Positions 46,458-54,533 of a stretch of 64,000 nucleotides of DNA are shown here, piece by piece. The DNA is from Acetobacteraceae bacterium (GTDB lineage Bacteria > Pseudomonadota > Alphaproteobacteria > Acetobacterales > Acetobacteraceae). The stretch covers positions 1 to 64,000 of the forward strand of contig JAMXLO010000133.1 of NCBI GenBank assembly GCA_024280945.1. Reading direction: 5' to 3'. The notes beneath the pieces were generated by a model that saw nothing but the letters and a program-made list of their open reading frames with translations, ran no database searches and was not told the DNA's origin. Numbering within the stretch: position 1 is the first letter of the stretch; each line of letters starts with the position of its first letter. A program made the position numbers and the translations under genes.

Positions 46458-46800
46458 GGAAACTGGGGCCTGGCCAGAATCCCCGCTTCTGCACAAAATC
46501 AGAGATCCATGCGCTGCCATCATAAGCCTCTATGTGTCCGTCCGCGGACGCGCTGGTCGACTGAATCACTGCGATATCGCCGAGTTGTGCACCCTCAGGG
46601 TCGATCTGGATACGGGTGAACCCGAGGGTCTCCAGTGTCGGTCCCCAGTCCTTCGCCGAAACGGGGTGTGACGCTGGCACGAGGCCCCCCGCCGCCAGCG
46701 CAAGGCGAACATGTAGTGCGCATCTTCCTTCGCCGAACGCTGCTGGCGAGACGTTATCACGCAAATAAGAAACGAAGCGCTGCTTATCGAACGTGCCCAT
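46414..46800 (-). CDS. Cys/His peptidoglycan amidase-like protein (Tae-type candidate effector)
   Basis: A 128-residue papain-fold (NlpC/P60- or CHAP-like) candidate amidase. The Cys helix is GRCALHVRLALAAGG (Cys27), the His strand is DGHIEAYDGSAWISDF (His89), and GAQLGDIAVIQ precedes it, the usual order in Tae and CHAP enzymes. There is no signal peptide, so it would need a delivery machine to reach the wall. The start at 46800 has GGAGGG 6-7 bases before the ATG; an upstream extension of 42 codons is less likely. Predicted to cut peptide stems of murein. Followed by an overlapping secreted protein gene. Confidence 0.65.
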   Translation of the reverse strand: MGTFDKQRFVSYLRDNVSPAAFGEGRCALHVRLALAAGGLVPASHPVSAKDWGPTLETLGFTRIQIDPEGAQLGDIAVIQSTSASADGHIEAYDGSAWISDFVQKRGFWPGPSFRAERPSFVLYRWAL

Positions 46801-46898
46801 GACGGTCCCTCCTTCATCCACCGAGACCCTGGTGCGCGCAGCCTGATGCAACTGCATCATTCTGGAGGCTGCCGGGTCCAAATTGGCGGGCTGACAAG

Positions 46899-47378
46899 CT
46901 AACTGCTCTGCAAGGCCATCAGGCATGAGGTACGCTGGACGTTCAACTGCGGCTCGCCCACCGCGTTCACCGCTTTTTCCGCCGACCTGACATAGTCAGC
47001 CACGTTGATGGCTGTTCCCTCGATAAACGGCACGCCGCAGACGCGCGTCGGCGCAAGCGCGGTCCGTCGCGGATCCAGCACCGACAGTACAGCGGTCGCG
47101 TTGCGCGGCAGAGCCTCGGCAAGCGCGATTGTCAGTCCCTCCGACGCAGCCGCATCGGCGCCGGATGCGAGCTTGGGCGCCAGCGCGACCCACGTCCCAT
47201 CGCCGGTGGCGATGCGTTGAAGTACCGTTTCATAGCGATCGTTGCTCCAGAGGTCCTGCACGACCACGCGTGCGCCACGGGCATCGATATCCTGGCCAAC
47301 CCTGGCGGCGTCCGGCTCGCCGCATCCGGCCTGGCCTATCAGCGCCATGGCCAGAAGCGCGAGCAGCCGTGGCCTCAC
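46899..47378 (-). CDS. Exported protein, candidate immunity to the Tlde1-like effector
   Basis: A 159-residue protein with an N-terminal export signal (RPRLLALLAMALIGQAGCG). The AGC could be a lipobox Cys, giving a lipoprotein, although the -3 residue (Gln) is atypical. The mature part is a small alpha/beta domain with two further Cys. Its ATG overlaps the stop of the Tlde1-like gene (ATGA, 47375-47378). Known Tldi1-type immunity proteins are small periplasmic or lipoproteins encoded just behind Tlde1, and position plus export fit this. No family match is claimed. Confidence 0.55.
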   Translation of the reverse strand: MRPRLLALLAMALIGQAGCGEPDAARVGQDIDARGARVVVQDLWSNDRYETVLQRIATGDGTWVALAPKLASGADAAASEGLTIALAEALPRNATAVLSVLDPRRTALAPTRVCGVPFIEGTAINVADYVRSAEKAVNAVGEPQLNVQRTSCLMALQSS

Positions 47379-47740
47379 GCGGTCACGACCAACTCGGCAT
47401 CCCCGCTCGCGGCGATCAGGTTCCGCGCCTCGCGAAGCAAAATAACGCAGCCTTCGGAAGCCGTACCCGGGTGCACGATACTGTCGCCGTGGATCATAAA
47501 TGCGGATCGGCCAAAAGTGTTGGTTCCCGGTTCGGGTTCCAGCGGCAGCGCGAATGGCCCTACCTTCGCCGAGTCACGTGGCGGCCCGATCGAGTAGCGC
47601 CCCTGTGGGATAGGACCTACATTTGGCACCTGCTGCATTGCAGGATTGTTCTTTCCCTCCTCGTGACCTGAGTAGCCGATCGCCACCACTTGGCCATTGT
47701 GCGACAAGTGGCCGCTCGACTGATTGTAGGTCCATGCCAT
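47375..47740 (-). CDS. Tlde1-type (DUF2778) L,D-transpeptidase-fold effector
   Basis: A 121-residue protein matching the tlde1/DUF2778 domain: AWTYNQSSGHLSHNGQ at the start, NVGPIPQGRYSIGPP, and the catalytic region FMIHGDSIVHPGTASEGCVI with His84, His90 and Cys98. In Salmonella, Tlde1 is a type VI effector that cleaves or exchanges tetrapeptide stems in the periplasm of rivals. No signal peptide, as expected for injected cargo. The first gene of the minus-strand effector set, divergent from the eCIS sheath gene with about 295 bases between the starts. Gene family assignment is firm; delivery by this eCIS is inferred. Confidence 0.85.
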   Translation of the reverse strand: MAWTYNQSSGHLSHNGQVVAIGYSGHEEGKNNPAMQQVPNVGPIPQGRYSIGPPRDSAKVGPFALPLEPEPGTNTFGRSAFMIHGDSIVHPGTASEGCVILLREARNLIAASGDAELVVTA

Positions 47741-47977
47741 TGCCTTCTGTTCCCTCCCTGCGCGGTTGCTTCAATGATTTTGTCGAAGCATTGAGATATG
47801 AGCGGGCGCTCGGATAACACGAATGGCCGAGGCCGAGTTGTGAAGCGTTGCACATCATTCGCATCAGGTGAAACCTTTTTTCGGTGCGATGGCGTTTCGG
47901 GGGCGATGCTCCGCACCGGCAGCGGGAGCTATACACGGTTTGGTGATAAAGCGTGCGCTCAAAGTTGCACTAATAAG

Positions 47978-48007
47978 TTGATAACGTTTTCGGTGCCGTT
48001 CTAGAGT
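47978..48007 (+). promoter_or_regulatory. Candidate sigma-70-type promoter of the eCIS operon
   Basis: TTGATA (47978-47983) and TAGAGT (48002-48007) are separated by 18 bases in a locally A/T-rich patch, 28 bases before the sheath ATG at 48036. This spacing would give a short leader containing the G-run ribosome site. The -10 element matches consensus only partly. The same 295-base region must also hold the promoter for the divergent effector genes. Confidence 0.35.
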
Positions 48008-48035
48008 GCCCCAAATTCTACTGGGGGGGCACAAC

Positions 48036-49775
48036 ATGCCCGTAACGCCTACGTATCCTGGCGTCTATATTGAAGAAGTACAAAGCCCAGTCCATACCAT
48101 TATAGGAGTCGAAACGGCGATCACGGCGTTCGTCGGACCAGCTCCACAAGGGCCAGACTCGACCGACCCCACCGAACCCGCGGTGCCGATCGGCAGCCCC
48201 TTGCAGTTCGAGCGGAAGTTCGGACCGCTGGACGCCAGTCCTCTGGGACTTGCGGTCGGTTTGTTCTTCCAGAATGGCGGCTCTCACGCTCTGATCGTGC
48301 GTGTCACCAACAGCAAACTTACGACGGCGACGTTGACATTGCCGCGTGGCAGCAGCGGCAATCCGCCCAAGCTGGCTGCTTTGGGCAAGGGTGCCTATGG
48401 TCGTGCGTTGCGCGCCCGGGTGGATTACGACGCGCCAGCCAACGGCCAGACCACTTATAATCTGACGCTGCGTGACGCATCGTCGCCGCACGGCCGGATC
48501 GAGCGATATGCAGCCGTCTCGATAGACCCAAAATCGCCGCGCACCCTGACGCGACTGCTGCAGACCAGCAATCTAGCGAGGATCGTCTCCGATCCCCTCG
48601 GCATGCCCGGCAAGCACGCCGACGTGCCGCGGGGCGTTGATCCCTTCATCCCGTCGACGTCAGGTGGCGTGTCAGCGCCACCGCCGCCGCCACCTCCGGG
48701 CCCACCCTCAGCGGAGGGCGCGCCGCCGCCGCCGCCCGCACCACCAGCGCCGCGCGGCGCGCCCGCAGCGCCGGCGTTTGGCCAATTCGAGTTGGAGGGC
48801 AATCTTCGGGATCAGATCGACGAAGCGACTGGGCTGGACCGAGAGCCGATCGATCCGGATGATTACGCACCGGCAACCCAAGATTCAGGCATCTACGCCC
48901 TTACCGCCCACAACGCGTTCTTCAATATCCTGGTCATGGTGCCGCCGGCTGGAACGGCGGATCTTCGGCCGTCAACGCTGGCAAAGGCCGCGCGCATCGC
49001 TTTCGACAAGCGCGCGTTCATGATTGTTGACTCGCCACTGCCCTGGGCCGACGTGGACGCGGCGCTGAATGGCCGGGACACGTTCCTGACGGAGTTCGAC
49101 GAGCAGTCGCGGCGCAACGCTGCCCTGTATTTCCCGCGGGTGAAACTGGACGAATTGCCGCACTCGGCGCCCAATCAGTCGATCGACGTCACATCGTTCC
49201 CACCGGCTGCCGCGATCGCCGGCCTTTATGCCAAAACCGATCTTGAGCGGGGCGTCTGGAAGGCGCCCGCCGGACTGACCACGCGCATTGGCGGCACGAT
49301 GGGTCTTACTCAAGTTCTCACGGATTTCGACAGCGGCCAGCTCAACCCGGTCGCAATCAACGCGCTGCGAACGTTGCCGGTCGTCGGTAACGTGGTCTGG
49401 GGTGCGCGCACGCTGGTGGGCTCGGATCTTGAGGCCTCGGACTACAAGTATATCCCGATACGGCGCCTCGCACTCTATATTGAGGAGTCGCTCTATCGCG
49501 GCACCCAGTGGGTCGTGTTCGAGCCGAATGACGAGCCACTTTGGTCACAGATCCGGCTCAACGTCGGCGCGTTCATGCATACGCTGTTCCGGCAGGGAGC
49601 GTTCCAGGGCGCGACGCCGCGCGAGGCCTATTTCGTGAAATGCGATCATGACACCAATCCGCAGGCCGACATCGATCGTGGCATTGTCACGATCATCGTC
49701 GGGTTTGCACCGCTGAAACCTGCCGAGTTCGTGATCATCCGGCTGCAGCAGTTCTCGCCGCAGCTCGAAGTCTGA
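48036..49775 (+). CDS. Contractile sheath protein (Afp2/Pvc2-like)
   Basis: A 579-residue phage-tail-sheath family protein that contracts to drive the tube. The N-terminus TPTYPGVYIEEV is the classic sheath opening, and the C-terminal part carries NALRTLPVVGNVVWGARTLV, RRLALYIEESLYRGTQWVVF and FVKCDHDTNPQADIDRGIV, all conserved handshake-domain landmarks. An inserted Pro-rich stretch (about residues 213-248, APPPPPPPGPPS) interrupts the outer domain. Only one sheath gene is seen, against three in Afp and PVC. ATG 48036 is preferred to GTG 48006, which would overlap the candidate promoter. Confidence 0.95.
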   Translation: MPVTPTYPGVYIEEVQSPVHTIIGVETAITAFVGPAPQGPDSTDPTEPAVPIGSPLQFERKFGPLDASPLGLAVGLFFQNGGSHALIVRVTNSKLTTATLTLPRGSSGNPPKLAALGKGAYGRALRARVDYDAPANGQTTYNLTLRDASSPHGRIERYAAVSIDPKSPRTLTRLLQTSNLARIVSDPLGMPGKHADVPRGVDPFIPSTSGGVSAPPPPPPPGPPSAEGAPPPPPAPPAPRGAPAAPAFGQFELEGNLRDQIDEATGLDREPIDPDDYAPATQDSGIYALTAHNAFFNILVMVPPAGTADLRPSTLAKAARIAFDKRAFMIVDSPLPWADVDAALNGRDTFLTEFDEQSRRNAALYFPRVKLDELPHSAPNQSIDVTSFPPAAAIAGLYAKTDLERGVWKAPAGLTTRIGGTMGLTQVLTDFDSGQLNPVAINALRTLPVVGNVVWGARTLVGSDLEASDYKYIPIRRLALYIEESLYRGTQWVVFEPNDEPLWSQIRLNVGAFMHTLFRQGAFQGATPREAYFVKCDHDTNPQADIDRGIVTIIVGFAPLKPAEFVIIRLQQFSPQLEV

Positions 49776-49801
49776 TCCGATTCGGAGACAAGGAAGCACA
49801 C

Positions 49802-50329
49802 ATGGCTCAATTTTCAGTCAATGCGCAGCGATTCGATCCATACAAGAACTTCAAGTTCATTGTACGCTGGGACGGCAAAGCGGTTGCTGGGATCAGCAAG
49901 GTCAGCACACTAAAGCGCACCACCGAGGTGGTGAAACACCGTGACGGCGGCGATCCCAGTTCCAGTCGCAAGTCGCCTGGCCGCACCGAATACGAGCCTA
50001 TCACGCTAGAACGCGGCGTGACACATGATACGGAATTTGAGAAGTGGGCCAACAAGGTCTGGCATTATGGCGCCGGGGCAGGCCAGGAGGTTTCGCTGAA
50101 GGACTTCCGCAAGGACATTCTGCTGGAGGTTTACAACGAGGCGAACCAGAAGGTTATCGCCTACAAGATCCATCGCTGCTGGGTGTCGGAGTATCAAGCT
50201 CTGCCGGATCTCGACGCCAACGCCAATGCAGTTGCGATCGCGCATATCAAGCTGGAGAACGAGGGCTGGGAGCGTGATGACGCGGTGAGCGAGCCGAGCG
50301 AACCGAGCTTCACTGTGCCGTCGAGCTGA
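49802..50329 (+). CDS. Tube protein (Afp1/gp19-like)
   Basis: A 175-residue phage T4-gp19/Hcp-like tube protein: FDPYKNFKFIVRWDGKAVAG, then SKVSTLKRTTEVVKHRDGG and YEPITLERGVTHDTEFEKWA, and finally DLDANANAVAIAHIKLENEG. Hexamers stack inside the sheath and enclose cargo. Length is slightly above the usual 145-150 because of a Ser/Pro-rich tail. It lies 26 bases after the sheath gene with a good AGG-rich ribosome site. Confidence 0.93.
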   Translation: MAQFSVNAQRFDPYKNFKFIVRWDGKAVAGISKVSTLKRTTEVVKHRDGGDPSSSRKSPGRTEYEPITLERGVTHDTEFEKWANKVWHYGAGAGQEVSLKDFRKDILLEVYNEANQKVIAYKIHRCWVSEYQALPDLDANANAVAIAHIKLENEGWERDDAVSEPSEPSFTVPSS

Positions 50330-50356
50330 TCGGGCCGGCGGCAGATTAGATGCTAC

Positions 50357-51076
50357 ATGCTTGGCCCGGAACACCTCCTCATTTGGGATCAGGCGGCTCT
50401 GGCCCGTGCGTGGAACCGGCCGATACTTCTGGCGCGTGGCTTCGCCGGCGTGCCTTCGAGCGAGGCGACAGGATGGCCGGTCGGCGAGCGCGATGCGTAT
50501 CTGCTCGCGGTACATCGCGCCGGCTTCGGTGATCGACTGGCGCTGTTGGCCTCGTGTCCGGCGTGCAAGGAGCCAGCATCGTTTGATGTGAGTATCACGG
50601 CACTGCTGACGCAAACCACTGCTCAGGTTTGGCCGCTCACCATCAGCCACAATGGCATGGAACTGACATGCCATCGGCCATCTACGACCGACTTGGCGCA
50701 GTCCTGGTCGAACGACGCCGCACTGCCTGAGGCGCGCCGGCGGCTGTGTCGCGCGTGCATCGTGGCGCACCGCGCGGATGGCAAGCCAATTGCTGTCGAC
50801 GACCTGGACGAGCCGGCAATCGAAAGGGCCAGCGCTGTCCTGAGCGAGGCGGACCCGTTGTCCGACATCCGGTTCGCCTTGACCTGTCCAGCTTGCGAAA
50901 AAGCATGGGAGGCACTGTTCGACCCACCACACATGCTGTGGCGCGCTTTGGACGCGTGGGCCCGTACGTCGCTCAATGATGTCCGTGAGCTTGCGCGTGC
51001 TTACGGATGGTCGGAATCCGAAATCCTCGCCATGCATCCGTCGCGTCGACAATTCTACCTGGATGCGGTCTCGTGA
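50357..51076 (+). CDS. gp26-like baseplate protein with split zinc ribbon
   Basis: A 239-residue protein occupying the position of T4 gp26-like baseplate genes in phage-tail-like clusters. Two CPxC knuckles (ASCPACKEP at Cys67/70 and LTCPACEKAW at Cys177/180) could together bind one zinc, with the intervening 105 residues as an insertion. The rest is helical, ending WSESEILAMHPSRRQFYLD, a motif seen in short baseplate or chaperone proteins of such operons. The start is weakly supported by ribosome sites. The stop overlaps the GTG of the next gene by 3 bases. Confidence 0.65.
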   Translation: MLGPEHLLIWDQAALARAWNRPILLARGFAGVPSSEATGWPVGERDAYLLAVHRAGFGDRLALLASCPACKEPASFDVSITALLTQTTAQVWPLTISHNGMELTCHRPSTTDLAQSWSNDAALPEARRRLCRACIVAHRADGKPIAVDDLDEPAIERASAVLSEADPLSDIRFALTCPACEKAWEALFDPPHMLWRALDAWARTSLNDVRELARAYGWSESEILAMHPSRRQFYLDAVS

Positions 51077-53325
51077 CGGACTATTTCGAAGCGCTGCTGC
51101 TTCGACATGCTGGGCTGGCACGTGATGTCGATCTGCAGCTGGCAACACTGTACGGGGGCAACCCGCTTGAGGCGGCGGAAGACGTCAGCCAGCCGTTTGC
51201 GCCGCTAACCGAGCCGTCGCCGCTGCGGCAGGAGATGCCGCCGCAGCGTGACCTTGTCGACGATCCCGGACAGGAAGAACAGGCCTCTCCATCTGAAGAG
51301 CGCGTTTCTCCATCGATAGAGCCGCCCGGACGGCTGACCCACGGGGAGGCTGCCGCGCGTGCACCCGCTGGCCGGCGAGGCGAGGGACCCCACCCGCCAA
51401 GCGACCCCCAGGCACCACACTCCCCGCGTTCATCACAGACAAGACCAGCGCACGCGGCGGCCGGCGCTCCGCCAGCGTCCCCCGACATTCCCGCGACAGT
51501 CCCGCAGTCTGCGCAAGACATCACAGGCGGGTCGGCGCACCAATCACCCAGCGATGCCACCGAGATCAGGGGTCAGATCCCGTTGGCCGAGTCCGGCGGT
51601 GCGGCCGGCCGGCAGGAGGCGCCGGCTCGGCCGCCGAAACCGGGAGATGCCGACACGCCGGCACCGTCCCATCGCCCTGCTGCATTACGCCACCCGCCCG
51701 GATCGGGGCCCCCGACGTCGTTCAGACCAGGGGCTGCGCCTGACCGACCAGCTGGTGCTCCACGCCTGGCTTCGTCGGACCTGCCGGCGATACCGCGGCC
51801 GGTCAGCGTTGAAACAAGATTGGCGCCTGCAGCCACACCGACGCCCGCGTCGACATCTGCGGGTGAAGCAGCCCAGCCGGCCCGCTACGCTCCCGGTGGC
51901 TCTGCTGACAGGGCGGCTGCTGACCAGGCGACTGCAGCGGCGGCTACAACAACGGTCATGCCGGATCAGGCAGCAGGGCTCCGGGGAGGCGGTCTACAGC
52001 CACTCGAGGCGCTGAGACGATCGATCGGAAAGCTCGTATCGATCGCATCAAAAACCCGCACCCGACCGAGTGCTACCATTCCGTCCGAGCGACCCGACGG
52101 CCACACGCAGGGCAGGGAACCCGCCGCGGGGCTGGCCGCAACCGCGAACGACCCGCGGCACCCCCTGACCGCCACGGAACTTCCCGTTCATGATGATGCG
52201 TCGCGGCCTCAGCCTCCGATCGAGGCCTATGCTGCCACCGGCTTCATGGGCTTCCGCCGCCCTGCCGCGCGCAGTGCAAGCCGTCTCGATGAGATCCAAC
52301 ACGGACCTGTTGCGACGTCGAGCCTGAGCGGACCCGCTTCAACCGCCGGCATGCCGGCCCACCCGACGCTGCCGCCCACGAGCAACCTTGCCCTGTCGCC
52401 GGGACAGGAGCTCACAGCACCGTCCCCAACCGGAAGCACTCCCGCAGCCAGCACCGAGCACGAGCAAGAGCGGGCCCTTGAGGCTGGTACGCAGGGGGCG
52501 CGTCCCATCATCCCGGCTGGACCTGACGTATTTCGCCGGACGTCCTGGCAAGCCGACAGCGTGCAAGGTCGGGCGCTGCCTGGGCCGGCGGGCAAGGCCG
52601 AGCCGACAAGTGCGATGCTACCCGATACCAGGAATACGCGGCGGCCTGCGAGGCAAGAGGCGACGCAGCCTCCTGTATCCCAAGCGGGACATGCCTCGCC
52701 GACCGTTACACAAGATCGGAATGATCCATCCGACCCGGTTCTTAAACCCCCTGTGGCAGGCGCGTCGCGAACCGAAAGCGCCAAGGATCAGGGTCTGCCC
52801 GGGCGGCCGACCGGGACCGTTGATGCGTCAGGTGATACGGGCGGATCCACTCCACGCTCCGCTGTTCCCCGGGCTGTCGCACGCGATCGGGTCGACGACA
52901 GTGACCCGCGTGGCGGCATGAGCGACAGTTCTCACGAGTCCACTGCGCCTGCATCGCATCTGCCATCGCATAAGCCGACGACGGCCGACCCTGCGCCGCT
53001 CGGGGAACAGCGGCTGGCCCCGCTGCAGCACTCTGCCATTCCTTCCCAGCAATCGCTGCAATCCAGAATGCCGGCTGCCAGGCGAGACGCTCTGTCATCC
53101 GCTGGGACCCCAGACCGACAGTCGAGCCCGCCTTCGGCGCGAGCGCCAGCTCCTTTCTCTGCGCCGACATCCAGCGTGCAGGATGAGCAGGTGATTGTGA
53201 CGATCGAGCGGCTTGAACTCAGGGCCGCAGCATCGGCAAGGCAGCCTCGCCAGCACCGACCGCCGGCGCGGCGAATTGGCCTCGACGAATACGCGGCGCA
53301 TAGCCGGCGCACCGGCGCGACATGA
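51073..53325 (+). CDS. Large Pro/Ala/Ser-rich disordered protein of the eCIS operon
   Basis: A 750-residue protein starting at GTG 51073 inside the previous stop. Only the first about 40 residues (YFEALLLRHAGLARDVDLQL) and the last about 45 (VIVTIERLELRAAASA, GLDEYAAHS) look structured. The 660 residues between are Pro, Ala, Ser, Thr, Gly and Arg rich, with no Cys and one Trp, so the chain is predicted to be intrinsically disordered. The short C-terminal strand motif is typical of a small protein found at this position in related clusters, so the gene looks like that protein with a huge insertion. Function unknown. Confidence 0.7.
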   Translation: MTDYFEALLLRHAGLARDVDLQLATLYGGNPLEAAEDVSQPFAPLTEPSPLRQEMPPQRDLVDDPGQEEQASPSEERVSPSIEPPGRLTHGEAAARAPAGRRGEGPHPPSDPQAPHSPRSSQTRPAHAAAGAPPASPDIPATVPQSAQDITGGSAHQSPSDATEIRGQIPLAESGGAAGRQEAPARPPKPGDADTPAPSHRPAALRHPPGSGPPTSFRPGAAPDRPAGAPRLASSDLPAIPRPVSVETRLAPAATPTPASTSAGEAAQPARYAPGGSADRAAADQATAAAATTTVMPDQAAGLRGGGLQPLEALRRSIGKLVSIASKTRTRPSATIPSERPDGHTQGREPAAGLAATANDPRHPLTATELPVHDDASRPQPPIEAYAATGFMGFRRPAARSASRLDEIQHGPVATSSLSGPASTAGMPAHPTLPPTSNLALSPGQELTAPSPTGSTPAASTEHEQERALEAGTQGARPIIPAGPDVFRRTSWQADSVQGRALPGPAGKAEPTSAMLPDTRNTRRPARQEATQPPVSQAGHASPTVTQDRNDPSDPVLKPPVAGASRTESAKDQGLPGRPTGTVDASGDTGGSTPRSAVPRAVARDRVDDSDPRGGMSDSSHESTAPASHLPSHKPTTADPAPLGEQRLAPLQHSAIPSQQSLQSRMPAARRDALSSAGTPDRQSSPPSARAPAPFSAPTSSVQDEQVIVTIERLELRAAASARQPRQHRPPARRIGLDEYAAHSRRTGAT

Positions 53326-54533
53326 GCAACAGTGCAGCAATCGCAGCGGTCACCGCATCGCTCCGCAACGTGCTGGCAGAGTCAATCTCGCAGGATCCGG
53401 AACTCGCGGACACGATCTTCACCATGCAATCCCCCGATATCGCCCGTGGAGAGGGGGTGAATGCGAACCAGCTCAATTTGTTCCTGTTCCGCACGGAAGT
53501 GAATGCGGCGTGGAGCAACACGCAGATCTCTGATCGGACGCGACCCGGTGAGGAAGCGCCGCCGCCGCTTGCCCTGACTTTGTTTTACCTGCTCGTGCCG
53601 TACGGCCGCGACAATGACGCGCAACGCCCGTTCAGCCATCTGCTGTTGGGCCGCGCCATGAGCGTACTGCACGACAACCCGATTCTGACACCAGAGACGC
53701 TTCGTGCCTCGGTTCCGGAGCTGAGCGCTATCAGGCAGATCGAACGCGTTCGCCTGACGCTGCAGCCAATGAATCTCGATGATCTGAGTAAACTGTGGAG
53801 CGGATTTCAGACGCAATATCGCCTTTCCGCGACCTATCAGGCCTCGGTGATCTTGATCGAAAGTAACCGGCCGGTGCGCGCGGCGCTGCCCGTGCTGCGA
53901 CGCGGCCCAACCGGCGGGGGCGTGGTAACCCAGACAGATGCTTCGCCTCGGATGCCGATCTTAACGGCAGTTGAACCAAATGCCGCAGGCATTGGCGACG
54001 GCATTATTTTGCATGGTTTGCATCTGGCGGGCGAACGGGTGCTGGTGCGGCTCACGCGCGAGGGACAGACATGGGAGCTTCCCGTCGCCGAGGGCGCAAG
54101 CGTGGATCGGGTCGGATTCAGTATCCCGTCGGATCGCGGACTGGGCGCTGGCGTTCATGGCGTCGCGGTCGTCGCCGGAACGGCAGACCACATGATTGCC
54201 AGCAACACGCTCGCTCTTGCGATCATGCCGCGGATTACCTCCAAGCTGCCGATGACTGCGCGTATTCGCTCAGGCGGCATCGTCGTCGATCTGGAGGTCA
54301 GCCCACCGGTGCAGCCGAGCCAGTTTGTATCGCTGCTACTAGGCTCGCGGGAGGTGCGCGGATCGCAACCGCAGGCGGCGCAGAGCCGGCTGCACTTTGC
54401 CGTCCGGGGAATCGAGCCCGGTGTGTACGTCCTGCGGGTCCGGGTCGACGGCGTAGATACTCCAATCATCCGAAAACCAGACCGAGACCATCCGGAGTTC
54501 GATCCCACAGCACGGCTGACGGTGACATCATGA
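53322..54533 (+). CDS. DUF4255 protein (Afp16/Pvc16-like tail terminator)
   Basis: A 403-residue protein whose first 190 residues are a DUF4255/Pvc16 domain: IAAVTASLRNVLAESI, VNANQLNLFLFRTEVNAAW, LALTLFYLLVPYGRD and RPFSHLLLGRAMSVLHDNP. In Afp and PVC this protein caps the distal end of the tube and sheath and stops polymerisation. The C-terminal 200 residues contain two Ig-like/IPT-type segments (LTAVEPNAAGIGDGIILHG), an extension absent from the minimal family. Start overlaps the previous stop (ATGA). Confidence 0.9.
   Translation: MSNSAAIAAVTASLRNVLAESISQDPELADTIFTMQSPDIARGEGVNANQLNLFLFRTEVNAAWSNTQISDRTRPGEEAPPPLALTLFYLLVPYGRDNDAQRPFSHLLLGRAMSVLHDNPILTPETLRASVPELSAIRQIERVRLTLQPMNLDDLSKLWSGFQTQYRLSATYQASVILIESNRPVRAALPVLRRGPTGGGVVTQTDASPRMPILTAVEPNAAGIGDGIILHGLHLAGERVLVRLTREGQTWELPVAEGASVDRVGFSIPSDRGLGAGVHGVAVVAGTADHMIASNTLALAIMPRITSKLPMTARIRSGGIVVDLEVSPPVQPSQFVSLLLGSREVRGSQPQAAQSRLHFAVRGIEPGVYVLRVRVDGVDTPIIRKPDRDHPEFDPTARLTVTS

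Noticed and set aside
51359-52015. 218-codon alternative plus frame inside the disordered eCIS protein
   Set aside because: Arg/Pro-rich shift product of the same low-complexity DNA; the main frame is coupled to both neighbours and ends in a conserved-looking motif.
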